In this document: positions 1 to 8,112 of the stretch, piece by piece
How the letters are laid out: each line of letters begins with the position of its first letter
How positions within the stretch are numbered: position 1 is the stretch's first letter
From: Bacteroidia bacterium
GTDB lineage: Bacteria > Bacteroidota > Bacteroidia > Bacteroidales > Prolixibacteraceae
Assembly (NCBI GenBank): GCA_025358395.1
Contig: JANYJT010000068.1
Location: forward strand, 1-23,439
DNA length: 23,439 bases
Direction: 5' to 3'
Translations under genes and position numbers: made by a program
Notes under the pieces: generated by a model
Databases searched by the model: none
Told to the model about the DNA's origin: nothing
The model's input: the letters and a program-made list of their open reading frames with translations, nothing else

Positions 1-63
1 CAAGAAAAGAACCCTTTATTTTTAATGCTTTTTCATGGGAGAGTCAAGATAAATAGGGCAATG

Positions 64-1674
64 TCAAAAACGTTTAATCAGACTACCATAAATCTGGTGA
101 TAAACATTTTGCTGCTCAAAAGTTCCTTCATAGCTTACTGACATAGAAAATTTGCGGGTAAATTGAAAGGATAAGTCAGCTGCTCCAATGTGTTCGATCA
201 GTTTTCCTGATGATGCAACATAGGTATAATCAACATATCTGTAATTTAATCCCCAGTTCAGCTTGCCATTAAAGAGGTCCTTATCGAATCTAATGCCATA
301 AATAACACCATTAACATAACTAGTTTGAAGCACATTCGCTGTTAATGTGGTAGAAACTTTCAACAACGGCAGTTGAGAATATGTAAAGATCCCATTAAAA
401 TTTTTAGTAGGTCTGCTGTCCCCTGCCCTATCCCAGTAACTTGAAGACAAACCAATACTCATATAGTTAATTGGTCGGTAATTGATCCGAAATTGTACAC
501 CTTGCCTGGTTGCATCCGCCAGCATCGCATCAATGTAATTTTTATAGGTCTCATAATAAATTACATTCTTACGGTTATCATAAGAGGTCGACACGGAAAA
601 TTTTCTTGATATCCGATAATTCAGCATCAGGTACAAACTTGTCAATGTATATGCATTCACAGGAAGACCGTTGACTACTTTAAAAAGGTCAACTTCGGAG
701 GATAGAAAAAAGTTTAAGTTCTTCAGCAGGGAATTGTCATGTTGAAAATATAAAAACCGTCTGTCGGTATTACCCGAATTGGTTTGGTTGAATCCAGCCA
801 ATGAAGTTTGCATGACTCCATTGCTATTTTTTGCCATATGTCCAATAAATGCACCATATTCCAATAAATTCTTGTTAAAGCTATAATCGACATTATCCGG
901 TCTAAAGCCTCCAACTGCACCCCAGAAGAAATGCTCAAATTTCATTTCAAATTGCAAACCGTCAAGCGCACCAAGACTGGCAATACTGGGATTGATTTTC
1001 CGCCCCAACCAAATAGTAGTATTATCCCCCGCTTCATATTTCAGGTTCAGGTCATATATTTTTAGTCCGTTAAAAATATTCTCCTTGATTGGTGCCCAAT
1101 CGTTCAACTTATGAGAAAATGATATGTAAGTATCCAATGAGATTCGTGAATCAGATAAATTGGAAGCATTCATAGACCAGATATATCTCAATCGATTGTT
1201 ACTCCCGGAAGGCAAACTTGATAGATTTGAGTAAGAGGAGATTTGTATGCGACCATCAATGCGTTGTTTCCTAACAGAAGGAACAATGGTCGTTTGACCA
1301 ATTCCAGATTTTGAACTGTCTGGCAGCGCAGAAACCGACTGTTCCTTTTGCAATTCTTTTTCAGCTGCTGCCTCTTCCCTGGAGACAAGTGCAATTAATT
1401 TGTCACCTACTTTAAATTTTTCATTAACTATTGGCTTTCCAACACATGATACGGAAGAAACATTCTCAACATTTAAAACAGGTAACAATAAATCATCTTT
1501 CCGGATATAAATTTTATCTCCTATTTTGATACCTCTTGCCGATAAAAATTTAACATATACATTTTGAGCGGTTTGGTAAGTTACGGCTCCCTCGATCTCC
1601 TTTTTGCCATTTTGGGCTGAGATTGTAGACATGCACAAAAACATTCCTATTAAGACTATAAAGATTTTCATCAA
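64..1674 (-). CDS. Outer-membrane beta-barrel protein of the multiheme locus
   Basis: A 536-residue exported protein. Residues 1-20 are a signal peptide ending in ISA-Q. Residues about 25-98 form a small beta-rich domain with the phrase RGIKIGDKIYI, and a similar FKVGDKLIALV follows, resembling SH3-like or ribosome-stalk-type beta folds. A charged linker (about 99-137) leads into a long stretch of alternating aromatic and polar strands (about 138-536) that ends in LIKRF. A terminal phenylalanine is the usual outer-membrane assembly signal, so a barrel is well supported. It is the last gene of the minus-strand cytochrome locus, 328 bp after the 31-heme gene. By analogy with porin-cytochrome conduits it could be the outer-membrane partner of these cytochromes, but it shows no recognisable similarity to MtrB or PioB, and the pairing is inferred from position only. 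It could also be an unrelated porin. Confidence 0.8.
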   Translation of the reverse strand: MMKIFIVLIGMFLCMSTISAQNGKKEIEGAVTYQTAQNVYVKFLSARGIKIGDKIYIRKDDLLLPVLNVENVSSVSCVGKPIVNEKFKVGDKLIALVSREEAAAEKELQKEQSVSALPDSSKSGIGQTTIVPSVRKQRIDGRIQISSYSNLSSLPSGSNNRLRYIWSMNASNLSDSRISLDTYISFSHKLNDWAPIKENIFNGLKIYDLNLKYEAGDNTTIWLGRKINPSIASLGALDGLQFEMKFEHFFWGAVGGFRPDNVDYSFNKNLLEYGAFIGHMAKNSNGVMQTSLAGFNQTNSGNTDRRFLYFQHDNSLLKNLNFFLSSEVDLFKVVNGLPVNAYTLTSLYLMLNYRISRKFSVSTSYDNRKNVIYYETYKNYIDAMLADATRQGVQFRINYRPINYMSIGLSSSYWDRAGDSRPTKNFNGIFTYSQLPLLKVSTTLTANVLQTSYVNGVIYGIRFDKDLFNGKLNWGLNYRYVDYTYVASSGKLIEHIGAADLSFQFTRKFSMSVSYEGTFEQQNVYHQIYGSLIKRF

Positions 1675-2002
1675 TCAATTCAATATGTTAACAAATCATT
1701 TTCAAAACACAAGGTGCCAAATTGTCGATATTCCAATATATATGGCCAATAAACACAAAAATCATTCTAAATCAACTATTTCAAAATCTAAATCAATAGA
1801 ATTCAACTTCGACTAAATAGAACACCTATTATCTGGTGGGATTTTTATACTAAGTACAATTTTTTAAGCTATTTCACATAAAAATTTCTTCGGTATTCAA
1901 TGCTATTCGTACAGATCCTGATTTTTAACCAATGCATCAATTAAAATTAACATTGAATTCTTGGAAAATAATCATGGATCCAAATTTTATTAAGTTTAAG
2001 AT
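1675..2002. other. Intergenic region between the barrel and the 31-heme gene
   Basis: 328 bp of AT-rich DNA. No convincing coding frame, RNA gene or strong terminator is visible. A weak inverted repeat (CACC...GGTG, near 1827-1842) is too short to call. It may hold a promoter for the barrel gene, but I found no good TAnnTTTG box on the minus strand. Confidence 0.5.
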
Positions 2003-4309
2003 TCAATTGGTAGTTCCCCTTGGATGGCATGTGTAACAGGATGTACCGGTATAGGCATAATTTTTTACGTCTTTGTGATTACTGTCTAGACTAGCTTTAT
2101 TGCTATGCGCATGACAAACAATACAACTGAAAGTGGCATAATTGGTAGGAGTTGTGTGGCATTCTGTACAGAGCGTCCATGCTCCCTTGTGCCGCCCACT
2201 ATTGATTGGGAAATACTGGGCATCATGGTTGTAAGTGGATGGAGTCCATGCTGCAGTTGAATGACAGATTTCGCAATTAGTTGGAAATTTAGCGGCAAGA
2301 TGGTTCGGATTTGTGGACGCATTGTATTTGGTTGCATGGCAATTGAAACATAATGTCGAAGTACCCTTAAAAGTGGTGGTATGGCATTTTGAACACAATA
2401 CTGCTGTGTGAGCTCCGGTCAAAGGGAAGGCAGTAGTAGCGTGGTTGAAGCTATTCTCTAACCAGTTGTTCTGTGTATGACACATGGCACAATCGGTCGG
2501 ATATCCTTGGGCTTTATGGTTTAGGGCCGCATCATATTTGGCTTGGTGGCAACCTACACATGTTAAGCCGGCAGTAGTGACGTTCCCTTTGTGGCAATCT
2601 GAACATTGAACGATTAGTTTATGCGCTCCTTTGAGTTCATAACCGGTAGTCGTATGGTTGAAAGCAGAGGGTTTCCATACTACTGTTGTATGACAGGTGG
2701 CACATTCTTTAGGTATTCCGGCAGCTACGTGACCAGGTAATTGAGAACTTGTATAAGCAGGTAAATGGCAACTGCTGCAGACAATCGAAGTTCCTGCATA
2801 CCCATTGACATGGCATGTAGAACATAGAACCTTTGTATGAGCTCCTGTCAAAGGAAAATTAGTAGTTGAATGGTCAAAGTTTGCAGAAAGCCAATTGTCC
2901 TGTGAATGGCATTTAGTGCAATCCGTTGAAAAGCCGCTTGCTTTATGCGATGGAGCAACATCGTATTGAGCCTGATGGCATCCAATACATACCTGAGAAG
3001 CTGTCGTGACATTTCCTTTGTGGCACTGTGAACACTGAATGATAAGCTTATGAGCTCCTTTAAGTTTATAACCGGTAGTCGTATGATTAAATGATGATGG
3101 CTTCCAGGCAATTGTAGTGTGGCAGGTGGCACACTCTTTTGGTACACCAGCTGCGGTGTGACCCGGAGTCTGAGAACTGGTATAAGCCGGCAAATGGCAA
3201 CTGCTGCATGCAACTGGCGTGCCTTTAAAACCAACTGTATGACATTTGGAACACTCAACGGTGGTGTGAGATCCGGTCAATGGAAAATTGGTGGTCGCAT
3301 GGTTAAAGCTATTTTCCAACCAGTTATTCTGCGTATGACACATGATACAATCTATTGGAAATCCCTGAGCTTTGTGATTAAGAGCTGCATCATATTTACT
3401 CTGATGACATCCAACACATATTTGTGGAGCGGATGTCACATTGCCCTTGTGACACAATGAACACTGAACGAGTAATTTATGCGCTCCCTTCAATTCGTAG
3501 CCTGTAGTTGTATGGTTAAAACCTGAAGGTTTCCAGGTTACCGTGGAGTGGCAAGTCGCACATTCCTTGGAAATCCCTGCAGTTGAATGTGCAGGTACCT
3601 GAGAGGCTAAGTACTGTTTGCTGTGGCAGGTATTACATTCTTTGTCAATTTTGGTGTAGTGATTTGTCGTATGACACAATCCGCACCCAATATTGTGACC
3701 ACCTGTTAAAGGAAAAGACTCATGGCCAACAAGAGTCATATGCCAGCTATTAGAATTTTCATTGTGGCACTCAAGGCATGAAGTGGAATATTTATTCGTT
3801 ACGTGATTCGGAGAAGTTGTTTTCTGGAAATCGGCGATATGGCAATTAACACACTCGATTCCTAGAGGCTCAAATTGAAATTTTGAAGCAGACTTATGGC
3901 ACTCGCTGCAATTAACATTTCTATGAGCACCCAACAAAGGAAATCTTGTTTTTTGATGAAGGGCTGTAATGTCATTGATGATCCAGGATTTCGGCGTATG
4001 GCACTTCTCGCAATCCTGACCCAACGACTGGATGTGAGGATCGGTATGGCAATCAAGGCAGTTTCTTCTTCCATCCTTGAAGGTCAGGGTAAGATGACAA
4101 TCCTTGCAATTGGTAACCATATGCTGACCAACCAAATTGAAATTTGTATTGTCATGGTTAAACTTAATTACCGTGGGATCTACCTTCCAGTTTGAAGATG
4201 TATGACATTGTGCACAATCTATCTGGAATGATTTCCCATGCGGGGAAGTCTGTCCCATAACATTCAATGTCATCATAAAGACAACTATTGTAAGTGACAA
4301 GTAGCGCAT
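2003..4309 (-). CDS. 31-heme c-type cytochrome made of triheme repeats
   Basis: A 768-residue exported cytochrome. The signal peptide covers about residues 1-20 (MRYLSLTIVV...VMGQ). Counting by hand gives 31 CxxCH heme motifs and no CxxCK. The chain is ten triheme repeats of about 71 residues followed by one last heme (CYTCH). Each repeat reads roughly CxxCH-x(5)-W...FNHxxTxFxLxGxHxxVxCxxCH...CxxCH...H. Residues 249-677 are three copies of a 143-residue, six-heme double repeat. Each copy has exactly six histidines outside the heme motifs, which fits bis-His coordination throughout. It should be matured in the periplasm and act as an electron wire or store; no substrate site is seen. The start overlaps the end of the 20-heme gene by 25 bp, implying coupled expression. 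It is a close paralogue of the 37-heme protein at 8605-11340. Confidence 0.93.
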   Translation of the reverse strand: MRYLSLTIVVFMMTLNVMGQTSPHGKSFQIDCAQCHTSSNWKVDPTVIKFNHDNTNFNLVGQHMVTNCKDCHLTLTFKDGRRNCLDCHTDPHIQSLGQDCEKCHTPKSWIINDITALHQKTRFPLLGAHRNVNCSECHKSASKFQFEPLGIECVNCHIADFQKTTSPNHVTNKYSTSCLECHNENSNSWHMTLVGHESFPLTGGHNIGCGLCHTTNHYTKIDKECNTCHSKQYLASQVPAHSTAGISKECATCHSTVTWKPSGFNHTTTGYELKGAHKLLVQCSLCHKGNVTSAPQICVGCHQSKYDAALNHKAQGFPIDCIMCHTQNNWLENSFNHATTNFPLTGSHTTVECSKCHTVGFKGTPVACSSCHLPAYTSSQTPGHTAAGVPKECATCHTTIAWKPSSFNHTTTGYKLKGAHKLIIQCSQCHKGNVTTASQVCIGCHQAQYDVAPSHKASGFSTDCTKCHSQDNWLSANFDHSTTNFPLTGAHTKVLCSTCHVNGYAGTSIVCSSCHLPAYTSSQLPGHVAAGIPKECATCHTTVVWKPSAFNHTTTGYELKGAHKLIVQCSDCHKGNVTTAGLTCVGCHQAKYDAALNHKAQGYPTDCAMCHTQNNWLENSFNHATTAFPLTGAHTAVLCSKCHTTTFKGTSTLCFNCHATKYNASTNPNHLAAKFPTNCEICHSTAAWTPSTYNHDAQYFPINSGRHKGAWTLCTECHTTPTNYATFSCIVCHAHSNKASLDSNHKDVKNYAYTGTSCYTCHPRGTTN
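2279..3565 (-). repeat. Three tandem 429-bp hexaheme modules
   Basis: In-gene tandem repeats of exactly 143 codons at 3137-3565, 2708-3136 and 2279-2707. Each encodes six CxxCH motifs beginning with ECATCH and six further histidines. Each module divides into two related triheme halves of 71 and 72 residues. The three correspond one-to-one with the last three of the four modules in the 37-heme paralogue. Confidence 0.92.
4285..4309 (-). other. 25-bp dual-coding overlap of two cytochrome genes
   Basis: The last heme motif of the 20-heme protein (CATCH, then LQ and TAG) is read from the same bases as the start of the 31-heme protein (MRYLSL) in another frame. TGCGCTACTTGTCAC encodes CATCH, while ATGCGCTACTTGTCACTT encodes MRYLSL. 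This ties translation of the two genes together and constrains both sequences. Confidence 0.9.
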
Positions 4310-5880
4310 AATATGTCTTTAAATTTGTAATTAATATACTTAGTATTCCCTTCCGTCAAAAGTTTGTGGCATTTGGCACAAGCAACATCTTTGTGTCCTC
4401 CTTCCAATTTAAACCTGGTACTATTGTGGTTAAATTTTTCAGGCTTCCAATTGTCAAAACCATGACATCTCAAACAAGCAATCTCTTGGTTCTTACTAAA
4501 TTGTGCCAGATGTACATCCGTATGACAATTTTCACAATTTCCATCCAGACTTTTGAATTTCTGACTAATTCCATTGATGCTTTTCTGATCGAAATGGCAT
4601 TTTCGGCAAGAAATGGCGGTATGTTTGCCTTGAAGTTCAAAAGATGTTAGTTTGTGATCAAACTTTATTTCATTCCAAGCTAACACTTGATGGCAATTTT
4701 CACATTTTTGAAATGGGTAATATTTTGTATCAATCAGGTCTTTGTGAATGTCCTTGTGGCAATCAACACATTTTTCACCCAGGTTTTTGAAATTCCATTC
4801 TTTTTCTTTCTTATGGCAATCGAGGCAAGGAATGGCTAAATGTGCCCCCTCAAGTTTAAATTTTGAGAGATTATGCTTCTCCACCGTATAAGAAAATTGC
4901 GCGAATCCAGTTAAGTCGTGACATTCAGAGCAATCCGGCGACTTACCAGCCTTGCTAAATTGATTTTTATGATAGTCTTTGTGGCAATCAGTGCATTTCT
5001 CGTGTTTAATCGCAGCCGTAAGGTTGGTTTTGTGGCACGTCTTACAGGCAACCTGGATGTGCTTTCCTGTCAATTCAAATCCGGTTTTACTATGATCAAA
5101 CTGTCCAATGCTTTTAACTGCCTTAAATGATTCTTCTACGTGACATTGCATGCAATTCTGACCAAATTTATTTTCATGTGGATCTTTGTGACAGTTCACG
5201 CAATTTTGAAACTGCAATCCAGTGAATTGCTGGAAATTTTTACCATTTCGTGAGCTTTTGGGGTGGCATTTTTCACAAGCCACTTCAATATGTTTGCCCT
5301 TTAATTGATATTTTGCTTTGGAATGTTCAAATTTAGTTACAGGTTTAAAACCATCGTAAGTGTGGCAATTTAAGCAGTTTACCGGCAGAGTCTTCTGATG
5401 AAAATCATCATGACATGTAAGGCATGACTCGTTTAATCCCAGATAAGTTTCTTTCTTATTCTTTAATTGAGGATCAGAAATATTCGCAATCATATGGCAA
5501 TCATTGCAGGCCTTTTTTGCGTGTTTGCCTTCCAGCTTATACCCGGCATCATTGTGGTCAAACTTATCTTTAATCAAGTGGACAATGTCATAATTCCGAC
5601 CATAATGTTCGCTGTGGCAGATAATACATTCTTTGCTTTTAACTTTTGACGAAGCATGATACCCTTTAGATTCATTCAGTCGTTTCTTGATCTCCTTGTG
5701 GCAGTCCAGACATTTTTCGTTCGAAACCTTAGCTCCCATGGTATGACACTGGGTGCAATTTGACATTCCTTCAAGATGGGCATGTACTTTTGAAAGTTCA
5801 CCCGGTGAAATTTGAGCCTTCCCTTGCAATGAAATTGCCAGTGCACAAATAATAAATGCTATTCTATGTTCAAATTTCAT
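4285..5880 (-). CDS. 20-heme c-type cytochrome made of triheme repeats
   Basis: A 531-residue exported cytochrome with a signal peptide over about residues 1-23 (ending GKAQ). I count 20 CxxCH motifs: two near the N-terminus, then six triheme repeats of the same plan as the 31- and 37-heme proteins (CxxCH...F-D/E/N-H...FxLxGxHxxxxCxxCH...CxxCH). Here the third heme motif of a repeat is often followed directly by another histidine, as CHKDPH, CHKDYH, CHKDIH or CHTDVH, a likely distal ligand. It is much richer in lysine than its two relatives. No CxxCK or other catalytic site is seen. It lies 31 bp after the Fe-S/FAD oxidoreductase gene and overlaps the next cytochrome, so it probably sits between the membrane module and the longer heme chains. 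That order is inferred from gene order. Confidence 0.93.
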   Translation of the reverse strand: MKFEHRIAFIICALAISLQGKAQISPGELSKVHAHLEGMSNCTQCHTMGAKVSNEKCLDCHKEIKKRLNESKGYHASSKVKSKECIICHSEHYGRNYDIVHLIKDKFDHNDAGYKLEGKHAKKACNDCHMIANISDPQLKNKKETYLGLNESCLTCHDDFHQKTLPVNCLNCHTYDGFKPVTKFEHSKAKYQLKGKHIEVACEKCHPKSSRNGKNFQQFTGLQFQNCVNCHKDPHENKFGQNCMQCHVEESFKAVKSIGQFDHSKTGFELTGKHIQVACKTCHKTNLTAAIKHEKCTDCHKDYHKNQFSKAGKSPDCSECHDLTGFAQFSYTVEKHNLSKFKLEGAHLAIPCLDCHKKEKEWNFKNLGEKCVDCHKDIHKDLIDTKYYPFQKCENCHQVLAWNEIKFDHKLTSFELQGKHTAISCRKCHFDQKSINGISQKFKSLDGNCENCHTDVHLAQFSKNQEIACLRCHGFDNWKPEKFNHNSTRFKLEGGHKDVACAKCHKLLTEGNTKYINYKFKDILCATCHLQ

Positions 5881-5911
5881 TTTTGTAAGCTTTAATCAAC
5901 CTAGCTTTAAA

Positions 5912-7249
5912 CTACTTTTCATGCTTAAGTATAGCTTCTCCAAATTTTTTGGTAATTCTAATGCCTATTTTCTCAAGAAACTGGGTTGGCAATTCTCCAC
6001 CTGCAAAAATGTAAACAAGGTCATTTTCTATTACAACCTCTTCCTTTATATCAGAAAGAAATAATTTAACCTGATGATCTTCAATAGACGTCACATTCGA
6101 GTTAAAGAGCATCTTAACAGAATTATTTGCGATCGCTTCTTTAATTTTTTCATTGTTTTTTGGTTTAATCCGACCAAAAGACTCACTTCTATATGAAAGC
6201 GTTACTTCGTTTTCATCAGTTAAAAGCAGAGCTGATTCTATGGCGGAATCTCCTCCTCCAACAACCAAAACTCTTTTGCCCGTAATTAGTTCAGGTTCCA
6301 ACAACCGATATGCCACTTTCATACGCTCTTCACCCTTCACGTTCAACTTTCGAGGAGATCCTCTTCTACCAATGGCGAGTAATATCTTTCGGGAAGTAAA
6401 TTCCTGACCATCCAGAGTTTTTGTTAAAAAATAATTGTCAACTGGAGTAATGGACTCAACCTTAGCATTTTCACGAAGATCAATATCATTATTTGTCAGC
6501 ACTTTTGTCCAAAGATTCAAAAGTTCCAATTTACTGGTCTCAGTCAATTTTACTTTGCCATATAGGGGTAAATCCATGGCGGAAGTCATGACAATCTTCG
6601 CACGCGGAAAAGTAAAGACAGTTCCACCCAAGCTGTTCTGCTCAAGAGTTAACGCTTTGAGATTATTTTTTTTCGCAGCCAAAGAAGCTGACACACCGGC
6701 AGGTCCGCCACCAACGATCAGCAGGTCATATTGAGCAACAACATTTTTGTCAATTTTTTTCATCAGGTTTTCAACTGCCTGTTTACCCTGTTCCACTGAG
6801 TTCCTTATCAGACCCATACCCCCCATCTCCCCCGCAATATAAACTCCCGGCACATTGGATTCAAAAGTTTGATCAACGTGAGGCAATTCAACACCTCTTT
6901 TTTCTGTGCCGATAAAAAGGGTGATTGCCTGAACCGGACATGCATGAAAACAGGCCCCATGTCCAATGCAATGAGACGCATTGATAATAGTAGCTTTCCC
7001 ATCTTTAATCCCGATGATATCTTTTTCGTGGCATGCAGTGATGCATGCTCCACTTTTAATACAACTATTTACATCAATCACAGGATGCAAAGTGACCGGT
7101 TCATGTATTCCCTCTTCAATAGCATTAGCAATCTTGGCCTCTACAATGCGTGATTCCCTCTTTTGCTTTAGAATATAAATCATGATGATTGTAACAATAA
7201 AAATCGCAACCAACGAATAAATAACCAAATTTTCAATAAGTACTTCCAT
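5912..7249 (-). CDS. Membrane-anchored 2x[Fe-S]/FAD/NAD(P) oxidoreductase
   Basis: About 445 residues if it starts at MEVLIENLVI; ATG 7264 (MDFLI) is an alternative. A start at 7351 would only read the upstream gene out of frame. A membrane helix (about 5-27) followed by KQKRESR puts the rest in the cytoplasm. Residues 58-115 are a two-cluster ferredoxin domain with Cys 63, 69, 73 and Cys 94, 100, 104; the usual second cysteine of each motif is Ser66 or His97. Residues about 174-445 are a pyridine nucleotide-disulfide-type fold with an FAD motif (GGGPAG, 180-185) and an NAD(P) motif (GGGDSA, 331-336), without a CxxC redox disulfide, as in YpdA-like proteins. The motif that normally closes the FAD domain, VPGVYIAGE, comes early, at 133-141. 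The gene begins 2 bp after the b-cytochrome gene. Probable role: passing electrons between NAD(P)H and the membrane hemes. Confidence 0.85.
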   Translation of the reverse strand: MEVLIENLVIYSLVAIFIVTIIMIYILKQKRESRIVEAKIANAIEEGIHEPVTLHPVIDVNSCIKSGACITACHEKDIIGIKDGKATIINASHCIGHGACFHACPVQAITLFIGTEKRGVELPHVDQTFESNVPGVYIAGEMGGMGLIRNSVEQGKQAVENLMKKIDKNVVAQYDLLIVGGGPAGVSASLAAKKNNLKALTLEQNSLGGTVFTFPRAKIVMTSAMDLPLYGKVKLTETSKLELLNLWTKVLTNNDIDLRENAKVESITPVDNYFLTKTLDGQEFTSRKILLAIGRRGSPRKLNVKGEERMKVAYRLLEPELITGKRVLVVGGGDSAIESALLLTDENEVTLSYRSESFGRIKPKNNEKIKEAIANNSVKMLFNSNVTSIEDHQVKLFLSDIKEEVVIENDLVYIFAGGELPTQFLEKIGIRITKKFGEAILKHEK

Positions 7250-7251
7250 AA

Positions 7252-8112
7252 TTAAAAAATCCATTTGTAACCAAAAGTAACTACGACAACCACATGTATG
7301 ATCATGACAACAAGCATGACTGCAGCAAATGGCAAATGAGCCACGTGCCAATAGGCAAAGAGCTTTTGCATTGTTACCAAACGCTCAATCCTCTTCTTCA
7401 ACCTCAACTGATTTTTAAATATTCTAATAATTTCCCTCGTTTTTTTAATAGGAAGCTTTTGCGTTTTTAACTCCTTTCTCAGTTGCTTAAAGGCCACCCG
7501 CTCCTCTTTACTTCTTCCGAAAGAACTACTCTTACCTTTCGATTGATTTTGTTTAACATTTATGAGTTCATAAATGCTTTCATCCAATGTAACGGATTGC
7601 CTCAATTGCTTGTTCATTTCAATTTTCTGCTCATCAAGTTCAAGAAGCGTAAGCTCTTGTCCTTCAATAGATCTTGGAATTTGAAGATAAATATAACGCC
7701 CAATTATTCCACTCAGAAAAACCGCCACCATGCTCCAGAAACTTACTGCTACGATTCCTCCAAATTTAAAGGTGGTGTGAAATAAAATTAAGAATGGCCC
7801 GAGCGTGCAAAGAAATATATGAAACTCAAGCCAATGCTTTAATAAGCCTATCTGTGAGAATTGATGAAATCGCTTCCTTATTACGTAGGTGAAAACACCT
7901 AGCAAAATCAGTACTGAGCCAACAATTCCCAAGCCATGCCCTACAAATCCACTTGCTTTAAAAGATTGATTTAATGGATGAAAATGTCTCTCCTCCAAGG
8001 GAATGGCGTAATAGCTAAATCCTATGGATAACAGAATTACAATTATGCCTGCGACAATAGCAACTAATGCAGAAATGACAATTTGATGTATAGTAGAGTC
8101 TTTCAATTTCAT
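7252..8112 (-). CDS. Five-helix membrane b-type cytochrome, ferric-reductase/NOX-like
   Basis: A 286-residue membrane protein with helices at about 9-33, 54-77, 92-114, 118-144 and 252-280. Histidines on helix 3 (H98, H112) and helix 5 (H259, H273) are each 14 positions apart. This is the classic arrangement for two stacked b hemes, and helices 3 and 5 are also the heme-binding helices in NADPH oxidases and ferric reductases. Positive residues (RKRFHQ after helix 2) suggest N-in, C-out, placing H98/H259 at the cytoplasmic heme and H112/H273 at the outer heme. A highly charged cytoplasmic segment of about 100 residues (150-250), rich in Lys, Arg and Glu, separates helices 4 and 5 and may dock the oxidoreductase encoded next, only 2 bp away. 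The family assignment rests on histidine spacing, not on overall similarity. Confidence 0.78.
   Translation of the reverse strand: MKLKDSTIHQIVISALVAIVAGIIVILLSIGFSYYAIPLEERHFHPLNQSFKASGFVGHGLGIVGSVLILLGVFTYVIRKRFHQFSQIGLLKHWLEFHIFLCTLGPFLILFHTTFKFGGIVAVSFWSMVAVFLSGIIGRYIYLQIPRSIEGQELTLLELDEQKIEMNKQLRQSVTLDESIYELINVKQNQSKGKSSSFGRSKEERVAFKQLRKELKTQKLPIKKTREIIRIFKNQLRLKKRIERLVTMQKLFAYWHVAHLPFAAVMLVVMIIHVVVVVTFGYKWIF

Noticed and set aside
1604..1816. A 70-codon plus-strand open frame at the start of the barrel gene
   Set aside because: It overlaps the barrel gene's signal peptide, has AT-rich intergenic composition and resembles no protein.
3119..3460. A 113-codon plus-strand open frame, and similar ones at 3896-4195, 4366-4650, 9270-9470 and 10270-10515
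   Set aside because: They lie antisense inside the cytochrome genes and exist only because the repeated coding sequence lacks stops on the other strand.
2003..5880. Catalytic multiheme enzyme (nitrite, tetrathionate or hydroxylamine type)
   Set aside because: No CxxCK motif or known active-site signature is present; all motifs are CxxCH and distal histidines are available for all hemes of the hexaheme modules.
7250..7351. A longer N-terminus (start at 7351) for the Fe-S/FAD oxidoreductase
   Set aside because: It overlaps about 100 bp of the b-cytochrome gene and reads its His/Met/Val-rich end out of frame as a cysteine-rich nonsense leader. The start at 7249 places a proper membrane helix at the N-terminus.
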